From JBKBUF01 sp046290815 (GTDB lineage Bacteria > Bacteroidota > Bacteroidia > Cytophagales > Cytophagaceae): 64,000 nt of DNA. The stretch covers positions 20,569 to 84,568 of the forward strand of contig JBKBUF010000021.1 of NCBI GenBank assembly GCA_046290815.1, written 5' to 3'. Position numbers and translations under genes: made by a program. The notes beneath the pieces are model-generated. The model had not been told where the DNA came from. It saw nothing but the letters and a program-made list of their open reading frames with translations, and made no database searches. Of the stretch, positions 52,475 to 60,726 are shown one piece after another (position 1 is the stretch's first letter; each line of letters opens with the position of its first letter).

Positions 52475-53733
52475 GAGGAAACCTCAGATTTTTATCCATT
52501 GTATTGATTATTTTTCTTCTGATTGATTTATATGTCTTTCAAGGGGTAAAATATTTCTTCAATGGTTATTCTCCTGCTGCGAGAAGGGTGGTCTATATCC
52601 TGTACTGGGTATTGACTGTCCTTACTTTTTCAGGATTGGCATTTTTCTTCCTTGGAAACCCGGAAAAATGGACTAGATCTTTTCGCTCACTATTTTTTGC
52701 AGGTGTATTTACTCTATATCTTCCCAAGCTTTTGTTTCTGATATTTCTATTGATTGATGATATCCAGAGGATATTTCGTTGGATAGGAACAAAGCTTTAT
52801 GCGTTATTCAATCCATCCGTTCAGGATGCTGCTTCCATAGATATCAGTCGTGCAGATTTCCTGTTAAAAACAGGGGTATTTTTTGCAGCTGTTCCGTTTG
52901 TGAGTATGTTATATGGAATTTTAATTGGAGCGCATGATTATACGGTTAGGAAGGTGAAAATTAAGTTAAAACACCTACCCGCTTCATTTAACGGACTTAA
53001 GATATTGCAGATATCCGATATTCATTGCGGAAGCTTTTACAATAAATCTGCAGTGGAAAGAGGCGTACAGACCATCATGAAGCAAAATGCAGATATTATT
53101 TTTTTTACAGGAGATCTGGTTAATGACAAAGCATCGGAAGCTGAACCTTTCATTGAATTGCTTTCACGGATTAAAGCGCCTATGGGGGTATTCAGTGTAT
53201 TGGGGAATCATGATTATGGTGATTATTATCCATGGGAAAGCATAGAAGAGAAAAAAGAAAACATGAAAAAGATGATAGCAATCCACAGTAAAATTGGCTG
53301 GAAGTTGCTTATCAACGAAAATGTGATCTTTAAAAAGTCTGACGGCTCACTTGCACTCATTGGAATAGAAAATTGGGGTAAAGGTGCCAGATGGCCGAAA
53401 TATGGTAAACTTGAGAAGGCATATAAAGGTGTTGAAAATGCAGATGTAAAACTGCTGCTTTCACACGACCCTAGTCACTGGGATGCGCAGGTCCGTCCGG
53501 AATATCCCGATATTGATGTAATGTTTTCAGGTCACACTCATGGATTTCAGTTTGGTGTACGAGTAGGAAATTTGAAGTGGAGTCCTGTGCAATATGTGTA
53601 TGATCAATGGGCGGGATTATATAAGAAAGGAAAACAATTCCTTTATGTCAACAGAGGATTTGGATATATAGGTTTTCCTGGTAGAGTAGGTATGCCTCCG
53701 GAGATTACGGTGATGGAACTGGAAAGGGGGTAG
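52471..53733 (+). CDS. Membrane-anchored metallophosphoesterase (YkuE-like)
   Basis: The 420-aa protein has about four N-terminal transmembrane helices (to about residue 155) and a calcineurin-like phosphoesterase domain: ISDIHCGSFYN, FFTGDLVND, VLGNHDYGDYY, LLLSHDPSHWD and MFSGHTHGFQFG supply the two-metal ligands. Substrate is unknown; relatives cleave lipid or cell-wall phosphoesters. The ATG overlaps the RND pump stop (ATGA), so it is translationally coupled to the efflux operon, an unusual companion. Confidence 0.9.
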   Translation: MRGNLRFLSIVLIIFLLIDLYVFQGVKYFFNGYSPAARRVVYILYWVLTVLTFSGLAFFFLGNPEKWTRSFRSLFFAGVFTLYLPKLLFLIFLLIDDIQRIFRWIGTKLYALFNPSVQDAASIDISRADFLLKTGVFFAAVPFVSMLYGILIGAHDYTVRKVKIKLKHLPASFNGLKILQISDIHCGSFYNKSAVERGVQTIMKQNADIIFFTGDLVNDKASEAEPFIELLSRIKAPMGVFSVLGNHDYGDYYPWESIEEKKENMKKMIAIHSKIGWKLLINENVIFKKSDGSLALIGIENWGKGARWPKYGKLEKAYKGVENADVKLLLSHDPSHWDAQVRPEYPDIDVMFSGHTHGFQFGVRVGNLKWSPVQYVYDQWAGLYKKGKQFLYVNRGFGYIGFPGRVGMPPEITVMELERG

Positions 53734-53741
53734 GTGTTGTA

Positions 53742-53832
53742 GTCAGTAGGCAGTAGGCAAGCCAGTAATTGTATTATTTATCTAAAATCTAATATCTAAT
53801 ATCCAATATCCAATATCTACCATCTACCATCA
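53742..53832. repeat. Heptad tracts between the metallophosphoesterase and the 130-aa gene
   Basis: Two tracts. At 53742-53769 the words are GTCAGTA, GGCAGTA, GGCAAGC, CAGTAAT. At 53784-53832 seven units run in exact 7-nt register: AAAATCT, AATATCT, AATATCC, AATATCC, AATATCT, ACCATCT, ACCATCA. The last unit ends on the base before ATG 53833. The 5' untranslated region of that gene is therefore repeat, without a ribosome-binding-site-like sequence. Confidence 0.85.
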
Positions 53833-54225
53833 ATGTCCAACGATCAGGGAAAAGAACAGCTGTACTTACGTTTCAGAGAGATTTTTTGGGATGCTTTTCA
53901 TCGTCCGAATCTGAAGTCGGAAAAATTTTCACAATTGTATTTAAAAGATCTGGATCCGATAACTGAATGGCTCGCGGGTCCTATGTATTCTATTTTTAAA
54001 GAAGGCCATTGCAATTACATCTTTGAAAATCCGGATAAATATAAGATATATAACCAGGAAGACTTTTTAGATTGGTGTATGGAAAAAATTTCACAGTTCA
54101 GGCACATTAATGAATCCATTGCACCTGAAAATGAATCAGAGCAACGGGATCAGCAGATTTTGCTTTATCAAAATGATGTGATGATGGAGCTGGCGGAGAT
54201 TGCCTATGAAGTCAGTAGGCAATAG
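53833..54225 (+). CDS. Hypothetical protein, 130 aa, flanked by repeat tracts
   Basis: I do not recognise the family. The protein is soluble and acidic, with no signal peptide, and begins MSNDQGKEQLYLRFREIFWD; a Trp/Phe-rich N-terminal half and helical C-terminal half are visible. Its ATG abuts a heptad tract and its last five codons plus stop (EVSRQ) fall in the first words of the next tract at 54210, so the C-terminus appears to have been altered by repeat DNA. Confidence 0.65.
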   Translation: MSNDQGKEQLYLRFREIFWDAFHRPNLKSEKFSQLYLKDLDPITEWLAGPMYSIFKEGHCNYIFENPDKYKIYNQEDFLDWCMEKISQFRHINESIAPENESEQRDQQILLYQNDVMMELAEIAYEVSRQ

Positions 54226-54310
54226 GGTAGGCAAAAGTCGGAAGTGAAAGTCAGTAGTCAATAGTCGGAGGTGACTTCTGACTTAAAACTTATAACTTAA
54301 GACTTTTGAC
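54210..54310. repeat. Heptad tract of about 100 bp running from the end of the 130-aa gene
   Basis: Fourteen 7-nt units in unbroken register, for example AGTCAGT, AGGCAAT, AGGGTAG, then CAGTAGT, CAATAGT, CGGAGGT, GACTTCT, GACTTAA, AACTTAT, AACTTAA, GACTTTT. The word changes gradually along the tract from an AGTCAGT type to an ACTTAAA type. The first two units hold the last codons and stop of the 130-aa gene. Confidence 0.8.
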
Positions 54311-54358
54311 AAAACTTTTCCTTTTCCTAAGGGTTATTTTCCCGGATACTCTCTTCTG

Positions 54359-55579
54359 ATGAAAACCTTTGATCTTGGTATTGCGCTTTTTAGTTTAATT
54401 ATTATTCTTCTTGGTCTTTATTATAAAAGATTAAAAAGGTCTCCATTCAATGAGACTTTTTTGGCCATGTTATTTGGCATTGGCCTTAGTCCTTTTCTTT
54501 TAAATATATTAATTGTTGAAGAATGGGGCAAACAGGAAGATATACTAGAGAAGGCTTGTCGGCTGACTCTTGCCATGGCTTTGATGGCCACCGCATTCAA
54601 ATTATCAAAAGGATATTTTTCTGTTCACAGAAAGGTGCAGGCATCATTGCTTCTTATTGTGATGCCGGCCATGTTTTTGACTTCCGGACTTATTATTCAT
54701 TTGGTAACGGGGATGGATTGGCTGATAAGTTTGCTTATCGGAGCTATTGTTACACCTACGGATCCTGTATTGGCTGGTACTATTGTCACAGGAGAAACTG
54801 CAACTGAATTCCTTCCGAGAAATACCAGAGAAACTATCTTGTTTGAATCGGGGGCTAATGATGGGCTGGCATTTCCATTTGTAATGTTGTGTTTATTGTT
54901 AATAGAAAAACAAGAACATGCATGGAAGGAATGGGTAGGGAAGACTTTGTTGTGGGAAACAGGAGGAGCTATACTCATTGGATTGATCATTGGGTATATC
55001 GCGGGAAGGATTCTGGAGTTTTGCATTAAGAAAAAATTTACCGGACAGCCTGCGATACTTGCCTTTTCAATGAGTATAGGTTTTTTTGTTCTGACGGCAT
55101 TAGAGCTTATCCATGTCAATAGCATACTAGCAGTATTCATGGCAGGGCTGATGCTGAATGAGACATTAGGAAAACAGGAAGATATTGAAGAGGAAGAAAT
55201 TCAGGAAATGATGTCGAGGTTGTTTACTATACCCATATTTGTGCTCTTCGGATTGATCATACCATGGGATAGCTGGTTTGAATTAGGTTGGAAAGCAATT
55301 GTGATAATGTTAGCAGTCATAATGTTCCGTAGAATTCCATATCTTCTTGTAATAAGCCCGTTAATGAAGGGTTTTAAGTTTAAAGATCTCCTTTTTATAG
55401 GGTGGTTCGGACCTATAGGTGTCGCAGCTCTATACTATTGCTTTTACAGTTATAAAAAATTGCATCAGGAAGAAATCTGGACGATCACCAGCCTTGTGGT
55501 ATTTAGTTCTGTAGTGGCACATGGCATGACTGCGTATCCGTTTTTGAAACTTTATTCCAGAAACAATGATAAGTCATAA
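54359..55579 (+). CDS. Cation:proton antiporter (CPA1/NhaP-like)
   Basis: The 406-aa inner-membrane protein has about 12 transmembrane helices. The ion-binding motifs are IGAIVTPTDPVLAGTIVTG and the Asn-Asp pair in LFESGANDGLAFPFV, both typical of CPA1 sodium/proton antiporters; IGWFGPIGVAALYY is the conserved late helix. There is no C-terminal TrkA or cyclic-nucleotide domain. The last codons and TAA stop (DKS then stop) lie inside a heptad tract at 55571. Confidence 0.9.
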   Translation: MKTFDLGIALFSLIIILLGLYYKRLKRSPFNETFLAMLFGIGLSPFLLNILIVEEWGKQEDILEKACRLTLAMALMATAFKLSKGYFSVHRKVQASLLLIVMPAMFLTSGLIIHLVTGMDWLISLLIGAIVTPTDPVLAGTIVTGETATEFLPRNTRETILFESGANDGLAFPFVMLCLLLIEKQEHAWKEWVGKTLLWETGGAILIGLIIGYIAGRILEFCIKKKFTGQPAILAFSMSIGFFVLTALELIHVNSILAVFMAGLMLNETLGKQEDIEEEEIQEMMSRLFTIPIFVLFGLIIPWDSWFELGWKAIVIMLAVIMFRRIPYLLVISPLMKGFKFKDLLFIGWFGPIGVAALYYCFYSYKKLHQEEIWTITSLVVFSSVVAHGMTAYPFLKLYSRNNDKS

Positions 55580-55598
55580 GTCAGTAATCGGTAGTCGG
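55571..55598. repeat. Heptad tract over the antiporter stop codon
   Basis: Units AAGTCAT, AAGTCAG, TAATCGG, TAGTCGG in register. The antiporter stop TAA occupies 55577-55579. The AGTCGG-type word is shared with the tract at 54210. Confidence 0.7.
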
Positions 55599-55644
55599 TA
55601 AAAAGGCAATTATTCTGCATCTGATGATTAAAGCTAAATGTACA

Positions 55645-55676
55645 TTAACACCCTAACACCTTAACAGCTTAAAACA
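55645..55676. repeat. Octamer tract at the end of the NYN gene
   Basis: Units TTAACACC, CTAACACC, TTAACAGC, TTAAAACA end 2 bp before the stop codon of the NYN gene on the minus strand. The TTAACACC word also appears in the tract after thiL. Confidence 0.75.
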
Positions 55677-55678
55677 TC

Positions 55679-56467
55679 CTACTCCTTTAACTTCACCAAC
55701 GGATGATTAACCCCATTTACCATATTCTTAACGACTTTGTATTTGTCCAGACTTTCAAATAGCTGGGTCAATGTTTTAAAGCCATAAGTTCTTGAGTCGA
55801 AGCTGGGGTCTATTTTTCTTAAAGATAAACCAATCTTTGATATAAATGCTTCCTCTTCTTCATTGGTGGAAATCTCAAATGCTTTGTCAATTATACCCAT
55901 ATTCAGTTCAGGGAAAGACTTGTTCGATGAAGTGGCTGTTTCTGTAGTAGCTTTTTTATCTTCTCTTCCTGATTTTGTTTTAACAGACTTCCTTTTCTTA
56001 TAGGTAGAGGTTGGTGCTATCACATTTTCCGGAACAAGGTTTTCTGTGAATGTAAAAATCTCACAAGAGTTAACGAAGGCAATGGGTGTGGTTTTTCTAC
56101 CAATACCCATTACAAAAAGCCCTTCTTCTCTTATCCTTTTTGCCAGTCCGGTATAGTCACTGTCACTGGATACTATACAAAATCCCTCCACACTTCTGCT
56201 ATGCAAAATGTCCATAGCATCTATGATGAGTGAACTATCTGTAGAATTCTTTCCTGTGGTGTAGGAGAACTTTTGCATAGGACTGATGGAGTATTGATTG
56301 ATTACCTCCTTCCAGCTGTTCATATGTTGGGTAGTCCAGTCACCATAAATTCTCCGGATGGTAGCTTTGCCGTATTTGGATACTTCCTCAATTATTTCTT
56401 TGATAAGCCTTGCTTGTGCATTGTCGCCATCTATTAGCACAGCTATATTAAATTTGGATTCGTTCAT
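55679..56467 (-). CDS. NYN-domain (PIN-like) nuclease with C-terminal LOTUS/OST-HTH domain
   Basis: The 262-aa protein has an N-terminal NYN domain with acidic residues expected for a PIN-like RNase: VLIDGDNAQARLI, RRIYGDWTTQHM, STDSSLIIDAMDIL and IVSSDSDYTGLAKRI. A Lys/Ser/Thr-rich linker (about 150-185) leads to a C-terminal OST-HTH/LOTUS domain (ISKIGLSLRKIDPSFDSRTY, GFKTLTQLFESLDKY), which binds RNA in other proteins. A role in RNA turnover or quality control is likely but the target is unknown. No partner gene is adjacent. Confidence 0.88.
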   Translation of the reverse strand: MNESKFNIAVLIDGDNAQARLIKEIIEEVSKYGKATIRRIYGDWTTQHMNSWKEVINQYSISPMQKFSYTTGKNSTDSSLIIDAMDILHSRSVEGFCIVSSDSDYTGLAKRIREEGLFVMGIGRKTTPIAFVNSCEIFTFTENLVPENVIAPTSTYKKRKSVKTKSGREDKKATTETATSSNKSFPELNMGIIDKAFEISTNEEEEAFISKIGLSLRKIDPSFDSRTYGFKTLTQLFESLDKYKVVKNMVNGVNHPLVKLKE

Positions 56468-56660
56468 TTTTTTGTGGTTAAACTCATTCTGCAGGCACCT
56501 TATTTATCAGGAAGAAACTAAATCACCAAAAAAATGTTGCCGGGACAGGTATTATCCGGTTAATATACAAATTAATTCAGATTTATAGGTATACTAAAAA
56601 TATTATTATCTGAGGATAAGTATGTATGGGAAGAATTTTCCTGTTAAAATCATCAAATGT

Positions 56661-57353
56661 TTATACTGAACCTAAGTTATTTTTATATGATTTGATTAAA
56701 GCTGAAATCGAAATAATGTGTGAATAGTATGCAATAGGCACTATAACCGCAGGTAACCAGATGAACGGGAATAACAATACCGCCACATTAGGTTGTTCGA
56801 ATGCAAACTGTTGAAATGGAGAGGGGGCAGATAATACTCCATTGGTAACGGTAAAAATCAATACCACCAGTCCTGCAATATTCCATATCAGTAAAAGTAA
56901 GTTGGGTTGGTTTTTAGTGTGGAAAACTACAAAGTAAATAAGTGGTGCAGTGACTCCTGTGATGATATCCATGTTTCTTCCCTGAAATGTCATTAGCTCC
57001 GGCATCAGCCCTTGAAGATACAGCCAGTATAAGACCATTTCAACCGGTAATCTCATGGTCTGCAATATTGTAAGGGTTTTCAGGTCAAAAGACTGTAACC
57101 ATGCTCTGCTTTTTTTCTTACTAAGAAGAATAATGAATATAATAAGCGGAGGTGCCACAGCTACCAGAAATCGAGGAGGTAGGGTATCTGTTACTTTAAA
57201 GAAATCATTCCAGGCCATGGCTGCAATAAATATCATCCACCCGATTATGATAACTGCAAGCATTCGGGAGTGTGATGCTCTGTAAAAAAGGTAAACAGCG
57301 GCAATAGCAGTTAATATGAAGATAATATAAAGATAAGCAGGTAAATTTTCCAT
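56661..57353 (-). CDS. Polytopic membrane protein of unknown function, 230 aa
   Basis: The protein has seven predicted transmembrane helices and few charged residues. No family is recognised with confidence. Segments VEMVLYWLYLQGLMPELMTF and YFVVFHTKNQPNLLLLIWN are distinctive. ATG 57353 is preferred over the in-frame start at 57416, because it places the first helix at the N-terminus. The Crp-like regulator gene lies upstream on the same strand after 79 bp and may control it. Confidence 0.7.
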   Translation of the reverse strand: MENLPAYLYIIFILTAIAAVYLFYRASHSRMLAVIIIGWMIFIAAMAWNDFFKVTDTLPPRFLVAVAPPLIIFIILLSKKKSRAWLQSFDLKTLTILQTMRLPVEMVLYWLYLQGLMPELMTFQGRNMDIITGVTAPLIYFVVFHTKNQPNLLLLIWNIAGLVVLIFTVTNGVLSAPSPFQQFAFEQPNVAVLLFPFIWLPAVIVPIAYYSHIISISALIKSYKNNLGSV

Positions 57354-57432
57354 AAATATTCGATTTGTGATACAAAGAAAGCATGTAAAAAGGAGAGTAT
57401 ACTTGTCATTTGGCAAGAAATTCCGAACATGA

Positions 57433-58023
57433 CTAATTTTGACTTTTTGTCATCTCTCTTCTGATCCTGCTTAATGATGAATCAGTAATTCCAAGATAAG
57501 AAGCAATCTGTTTTAAGGGTGCCTGCATAAATATCTCCGGATTGGATTGTAGCAGGGCGGCGTACCGGAATTCGGCAGTTTCCGTAATCATCGATAGCAT
57601 CCGAAGTTTCAGAGACGCAAATCCTTTTACAAGAATACTCCTTCCGAATTCTCTGAATTCCGGAATGGAATGGAATAATTTATTGAGTTCTTCGAAAATA
57701 ATGATATAACCTGCGGAAGGAGAGAGGGCTTGTATGTTTTCTTTGGACGGAATGCGCATAAAAAAAGAAGCAACTTCAAAAACAGGCTGTCCGGCATTAA
57801 AGAAAGCTGTGGTTACCTCATTTCCTTCCGTATCATGCGAGTAGGCACGCATAAAACCGCTTTCCAATATCAGGTATTTGTTGCTAATCTTTCCTTCTTC
57901 GAGAAATAATTCGTTCTTCTGAATGTTTATAGGATGAAACTGCTGTGCAATCATATCCAGGGTTCCAGCATTGCTGATTGCTGGTTGAAAGAAGCCTTTT
58001 ACAAATGCTTTATTGTCGGTCAT
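57433..58023 (-). CDS. Crp/Fnr-family transcriptional regulator
   Basis: The 196-aa protein has an N-terminal cyclic-nucleotide-binding-like beta-roll (about 20-115; FHPINIQKNELFLEEGKISN, YLILESGFMRAYSHD) and a C-terminal winged helix (PLKQIASYLGITDSSLSRIR). There are no cysteines for an Fnr-type Fe-S cluster. Such short Crp-like proteins are frequent in Bacteroidota and often regulate a neighbouring gene; the membrane protein directly downstream is the obvious candidate. Confidence 0.88.
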   Translation of the reverse strand: MTDNKAFVKGFFQPAISNAGTLDMIAQQFHPINIQKNELFLEEGKISNKYLILESGFMRAYSHDTEGNEVTTAFFNAGQPVFEVASFFMRIPSKENIQALSPSAGYIIIFEELNKLFHSIPEFREFGRSILVKGFASLKLRMLSMITETAEFRYAALLQSNPEIFMQAPLKQIASYLGITDSSLSRIRREMTKSQN

Positions 58024-58073
58024 TGATTGAAGGTTTAATTGCGGAATTTAACTAAATTTTGATTCAGTAAAAA

Positions 58074-58595
58074 TTATCTTCCGGGATACAAGATTCTGCC
58101 ATTTAAAACCACCGCTTCTTCCTGCAATTTATGCATGTCGTTTTTGGTTTTGCTCATGATGTGTAATACATTCCATCCATTTGCAACAAACCAGTCAGAA
58201 ATCAGTCGGCGGTGACATCTCCACCATACTGCTTCTGAACACATATAGGCAGTTGTTCTGTCAGCAGCCTGCATAGCAAGTTTATCAATGGCATGTTTAA
58301 ATTCAGGAGTATTCATATAATCCGCATAAGCTTTGAAAGCTTCATTTTTCCATGCGGTATTTTCAGATTTTGGAGAGGCTTTTCTTCTTCCACCTAATTC
58401 CGGCATATGTATATATGTAATCCCGATTTTTTCCAGGCGGGTACTTAATTCATCCTTGTTGTACTGCGGGTATCTTCTAGATCCGGGGAAGGCTCTTACA
58501 TCCACAAGGGTTTTTATAGAATTTATATTTAAGAGTTCCAGGAAATCATTCAATTCTCTGGTGGAATGTCCTATAGTGTAAACAAACTTCTCCAT
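58074..58595 (-). CDS. DUF488 family protein
   Basis: The 173-aa protein shows the DUF488 signature: VYTIGHSTRELNDFLELLN, LVDVRAFPGSRRYPQYNKDE and the C-terminal CSEAVWWRCHRRLISDWF. The family function is not established. Conserved Arg, Cys and His residues (YMCSEAVWWRCHRR) suggest a catalytic or nucleic-acid-binding site. ATG 58595; no signal peptide. Confidence 0.88.
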   Translation of the reverse strand: MEKFVYTIGHSTRELNDFLELLNINSIKTLVDVRAFPGSRRYPQYNKDELSTRLEKIGITYIHMPELGGRRKASPKSENTAWKNEAFKAYADYMNTPEFKHAIDKLAMQAADRTTAYMCSEAVWWRCHRRLISDWFVANGWNVLHIMSKTKNDMHKLQEEAVVLNGRILYPGR

Positions 58596-58655
58596 ACCAT
58601 AAGAACAAAATTTTAAATAAATTTGTCCTTATTTTTGAACCAATTTGTCAGTATA

Positions 58656-59228
58656 TTAAAATTGTCTGGGTTTCTTTTGCTGGCTGGCCAATTTTGCAAT
58701 TTCCTCTATTCGTTTTTGCCTGGTTTCAGGTCTTTTGGCGAGTGCAATCCATTGCAAAAGTACTTTACGCGAAGATTTGCTCAAGCTTTCAAAATAGTTT
58801 TTTGAACCCTTATAATTTTTAAATGCTTTCTCAAGGTCCGAAGGGATTATCAGCTTTTCAACTTCATCTAAAATATTCCATGCCCCATTTTTTTTTGCTA
58901 TTTCTATAGCTTGCATTCCAGCCTGGGTCATCAAGCCTGCCTCAATAAGTTTCTCGACTTTTTCTTTGTTAATTTTTGACCATGTACTTTTTACCTTTCG
59001 CTTGCTGAAAAATTGGATAGATTTTTCATGGTCTATAGCCATTTTTTTACTGTCTATCCACCCAAAACATAAGGCTACTTCTACTGCCTCAGCCCAGGAT
59101 ACAGATGGCTTTGATGAGGATTTTTTATACATAACAAGCCAGACAGATTCTTTAACGGCATGATTCTTTTCCAGCCACTTTCTCCATGCAATAACAGTCT
59201 TTGGGTAAAACTCCTCAATTTGATTCAT
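58656..59228 (-). CDS. YdeI/OmdA-family protein
   Basis: The 190-aa protein matches the YdeI/OmdA (OmpD-associated, formerly bacteriocin-protection) family: FYPKTVIAWRKWLEKNH, VSWAEAVEVALCFGWIDSKK, FSKRKVKSTWSKINKEKVEK and the C-terminal WIALAKRPETRQKRIEEIAK. The molecular function is poorly known. Start ATG 59228; 24 bp after the DUF2200 gene, so they may be one transcript. Confidence 0.85.
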   Translation of the reverse strand: MNQIEEFYPKTVIAWRKWLEKNHAVKESVWLVMYKKSSSKPSVSWAEAVEVALCFGWIDSKKMAIDHEKSIQFFSKRKVKSTWSKINKEKVEKLIEAGLMTQAGMQAIEIAKKNGAWNILDEVEKLIIPSDLEKAFKNYKGSKNYFESLSKSSRKVLLQWIALAKRPETRQKRIEEIAKLASQQKKPRQF

Positions 59229-59252
59229 TTCCCTAAGTTAAACATTTTCAAA

Positions 59253-59618
59253 TTACGAGCCCCGTAAAATTTTTTCCATCTTTTTACCTTTCGCAAGTTC
59301 ATCCACCAGCTTGTCCAGATACCGAACTTTTTGCGTTAGCGGATCTTCAATTTCTTCTACACGGTATCCACAAATTACACCAGTAATCAGCTTAGCATTC
59401 GGATTCAAGGAGGCTTTATCAAAAAAATCTTTAAAGGTTGCTTTATCTTTAATCAGCTCATTCAGTTGCTTATTGTCAAGTCCTGTTAACCATTGTATAA
59501 CCTGATGCAATTCTTCTTTGGTTCTTCCTTTCTTCTCCACTTTCGTAATATAATGAGGATAAACAGAGGCGAATGTCATATTGGCAATTCGTTGATGTTG
59601 GGAGTCGGAGTTATTCAT
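59253..59618 (-). CDS. DUF2200 family protein
   Basis: The 121-aa protein shows the full DUF2200 pattern: RIANMTFASVYPHYITKVEK, ELHQVIQWLTGLD, ATFKDFFDKASLNPNAKLIT and VRYLDKLVDELAKGKKMEKI. Length is typical and no membrane segment is present. The function of the family is unknown. It is followed by the YdeI gene. Confidence 0.87.
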   Translation of the reverse strand: MNNSDSQHQRIANMTFASVYPHYITKVEKKGRTKEELHQVIQWLTGLDNKQLNELIKDKATFKDFFDKASLNPNAKLITGVICGYRVEEIEDPLTQKVRYLDKLVDELAKGKKMEKILRGS

Positions 59619-59627
59619 TATATACTC

Positions 59628-59822
59628 TTATTTTGATATCATTTTTATTGTTGGACCTAAAATTACTATCAAGCTTCCTAAAATTAAACCTATAATTATA
59701 GCATACCTTAAAGAAGGCGGAAATATAACATCCAGCCAGCCAATTTTTTTCCCTTTGTCTGATTTTGCTTTAAGCTTTTTTATGTCGAAGATGAAGTAAA
59801 GTAATTTTAGGATAAAATCCAT
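59628..59822 (-). CDS. Small membrane protein, 64 aa
   Basis: The protein has an N-terminal amphipathic segment (MDFILKLLYFIFDIKKLKAK), a Lys-rich loop and one transmembrane helix (YAIIIGLILGSLIVILG). No family recognised. ATG 59822 is preferred; an in-frame TTG at 59870 would add 16 residues. It ends 9 bp before the DUF2200 start on the same strand. Confidence 0.55.
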   Translation of the reverse strand: MDFILKLLYFIFDIKKLKAKSDKGKKIGWLDVIFPPSLRYAIIIGLILGSLIVILGPTIKMISK

Positions 59823-59875
59823 GGGATTGTAAATACAATTTTTTTCGTTTATTATGGTTCGGCAGTGCAATGCAT

Positions 59876-60535
59876 TTATTGAATTTCCTTTATTGCATTG
59901 TGCAACCTAAGGAATTTAACTTCAAAAGATTTAGGTAATATTCCTTCCACTTTTAAAACGGTATTTCCCTCGGGAAGATAATTGTTGTATTGATTGTTGT
60001 TTATTCTGATAGGGTAGTAGATACTGTCTTTGTTTCCGATTAACATAAAGTTGTTATCTGAAATGTGACTCAGATTTAATTTTTCATTATCTGTATTTTT
60101 GTTATGAAATATGATATCTGCAATAAAAGTATCGTTGTTTTCGTCCAAATGCTTGAGAGTAAAAGTTTGCATTTCTATATCAACATTTTTAAGTTGTTCA
60201 GAATACTTCGCGTCCCATTTGTCCTGGAAATGGTCAATGGTGTTCCCTAATCCTTCAAATACCGCTGTAGCACCATAATCCACGCTTGCAGATATGGCTT
60301 TTTGTCCATAATCCAGTATTTGATCTCTGTTGTCTATTATTTTATAGGTGATCAAATAGACATTGTATACACTGAGTACTCCTACGACAAAAATCAAAAT
60401 ACTTATCCTAATTAATTGTGATTTCAGATTTATCGGTTGTTTTTTGATTTTCTTAATGACCATTGTAATAATATTCCAGGTTAAAATAATACCTGCAATA
60501 AATGTGATCCCCGAGATTAATATTATTTCTGTCAT
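59876..60535 (-). CDS. Hypothetical protein with two membrane segments, 219 aa
   Basis: The protein starts with a hydrophobic segment (IILISGITFIAGIILTWNII) and a second one (LIRISILIFVVGVLSVYNV), then a soluble domain of about 150 residues with strand-rich character (MQTFTLKHLDENNDTFIADI, NTVLKVEGILPKSFEVKFLR). No family recognised. It sits in a minus-strand cluster of small membrane proteins. Confidence 0.62.
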   Translation of the reverse strand: MTEIILISGITFIAGIILTWNIITMVIKKIKKQPINLKSQLIRISILIFVVGVLSVYNVYLITYKIIDNRDQILDYGQKAISASVDYGATAVFEGLGNTIDHFQDKWDAKYSEQLKNVDIEMQTFTLKHLDENNDTFIADIIFHNKNTDNEKLNLSHISDNNFMLIGNKDSIYYPIRINNNQYNNYLPEGNTVLKVEGILPKSFEVKFLRLHNAIKEIQ

Positions 60536-60599
60536 TTTAAATTATTTCATTCTTTAGTGAATTACATAAAACTTATATTAATGTACCAAATCCGGTATT

Positions 60600-60726
60600 A
60601 ATATCCAATATCTATTATCCAATATCCAATATCTAATATCCAAAATCCAAAACCCAATCCTTCCAACCTTCCATCCCCCAATTCAACATTCAACATTCAT
60701 CATTCATAATTCACCATTCATCATTT
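60600..60726. repeat. Heptad tracts at the end of the 171-aa membrane-protein gene
   Basis: Two phases. From 60600 the words are AATATCC, AATATCT, ATTATCC, AATATCC, AATATCT, AATATCC, AAAATCC, AAAACCC. From 60685 they are AACATTC, AACATTC, ATCATTC, ATAATTC, ACCATTC, ATCATTT. The last part encodes, on the minus strand, the final residues KMMNGEL and the stop of the membrane-protein gene. The words recur at 28840 and 53784. Confidence 0.85.
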
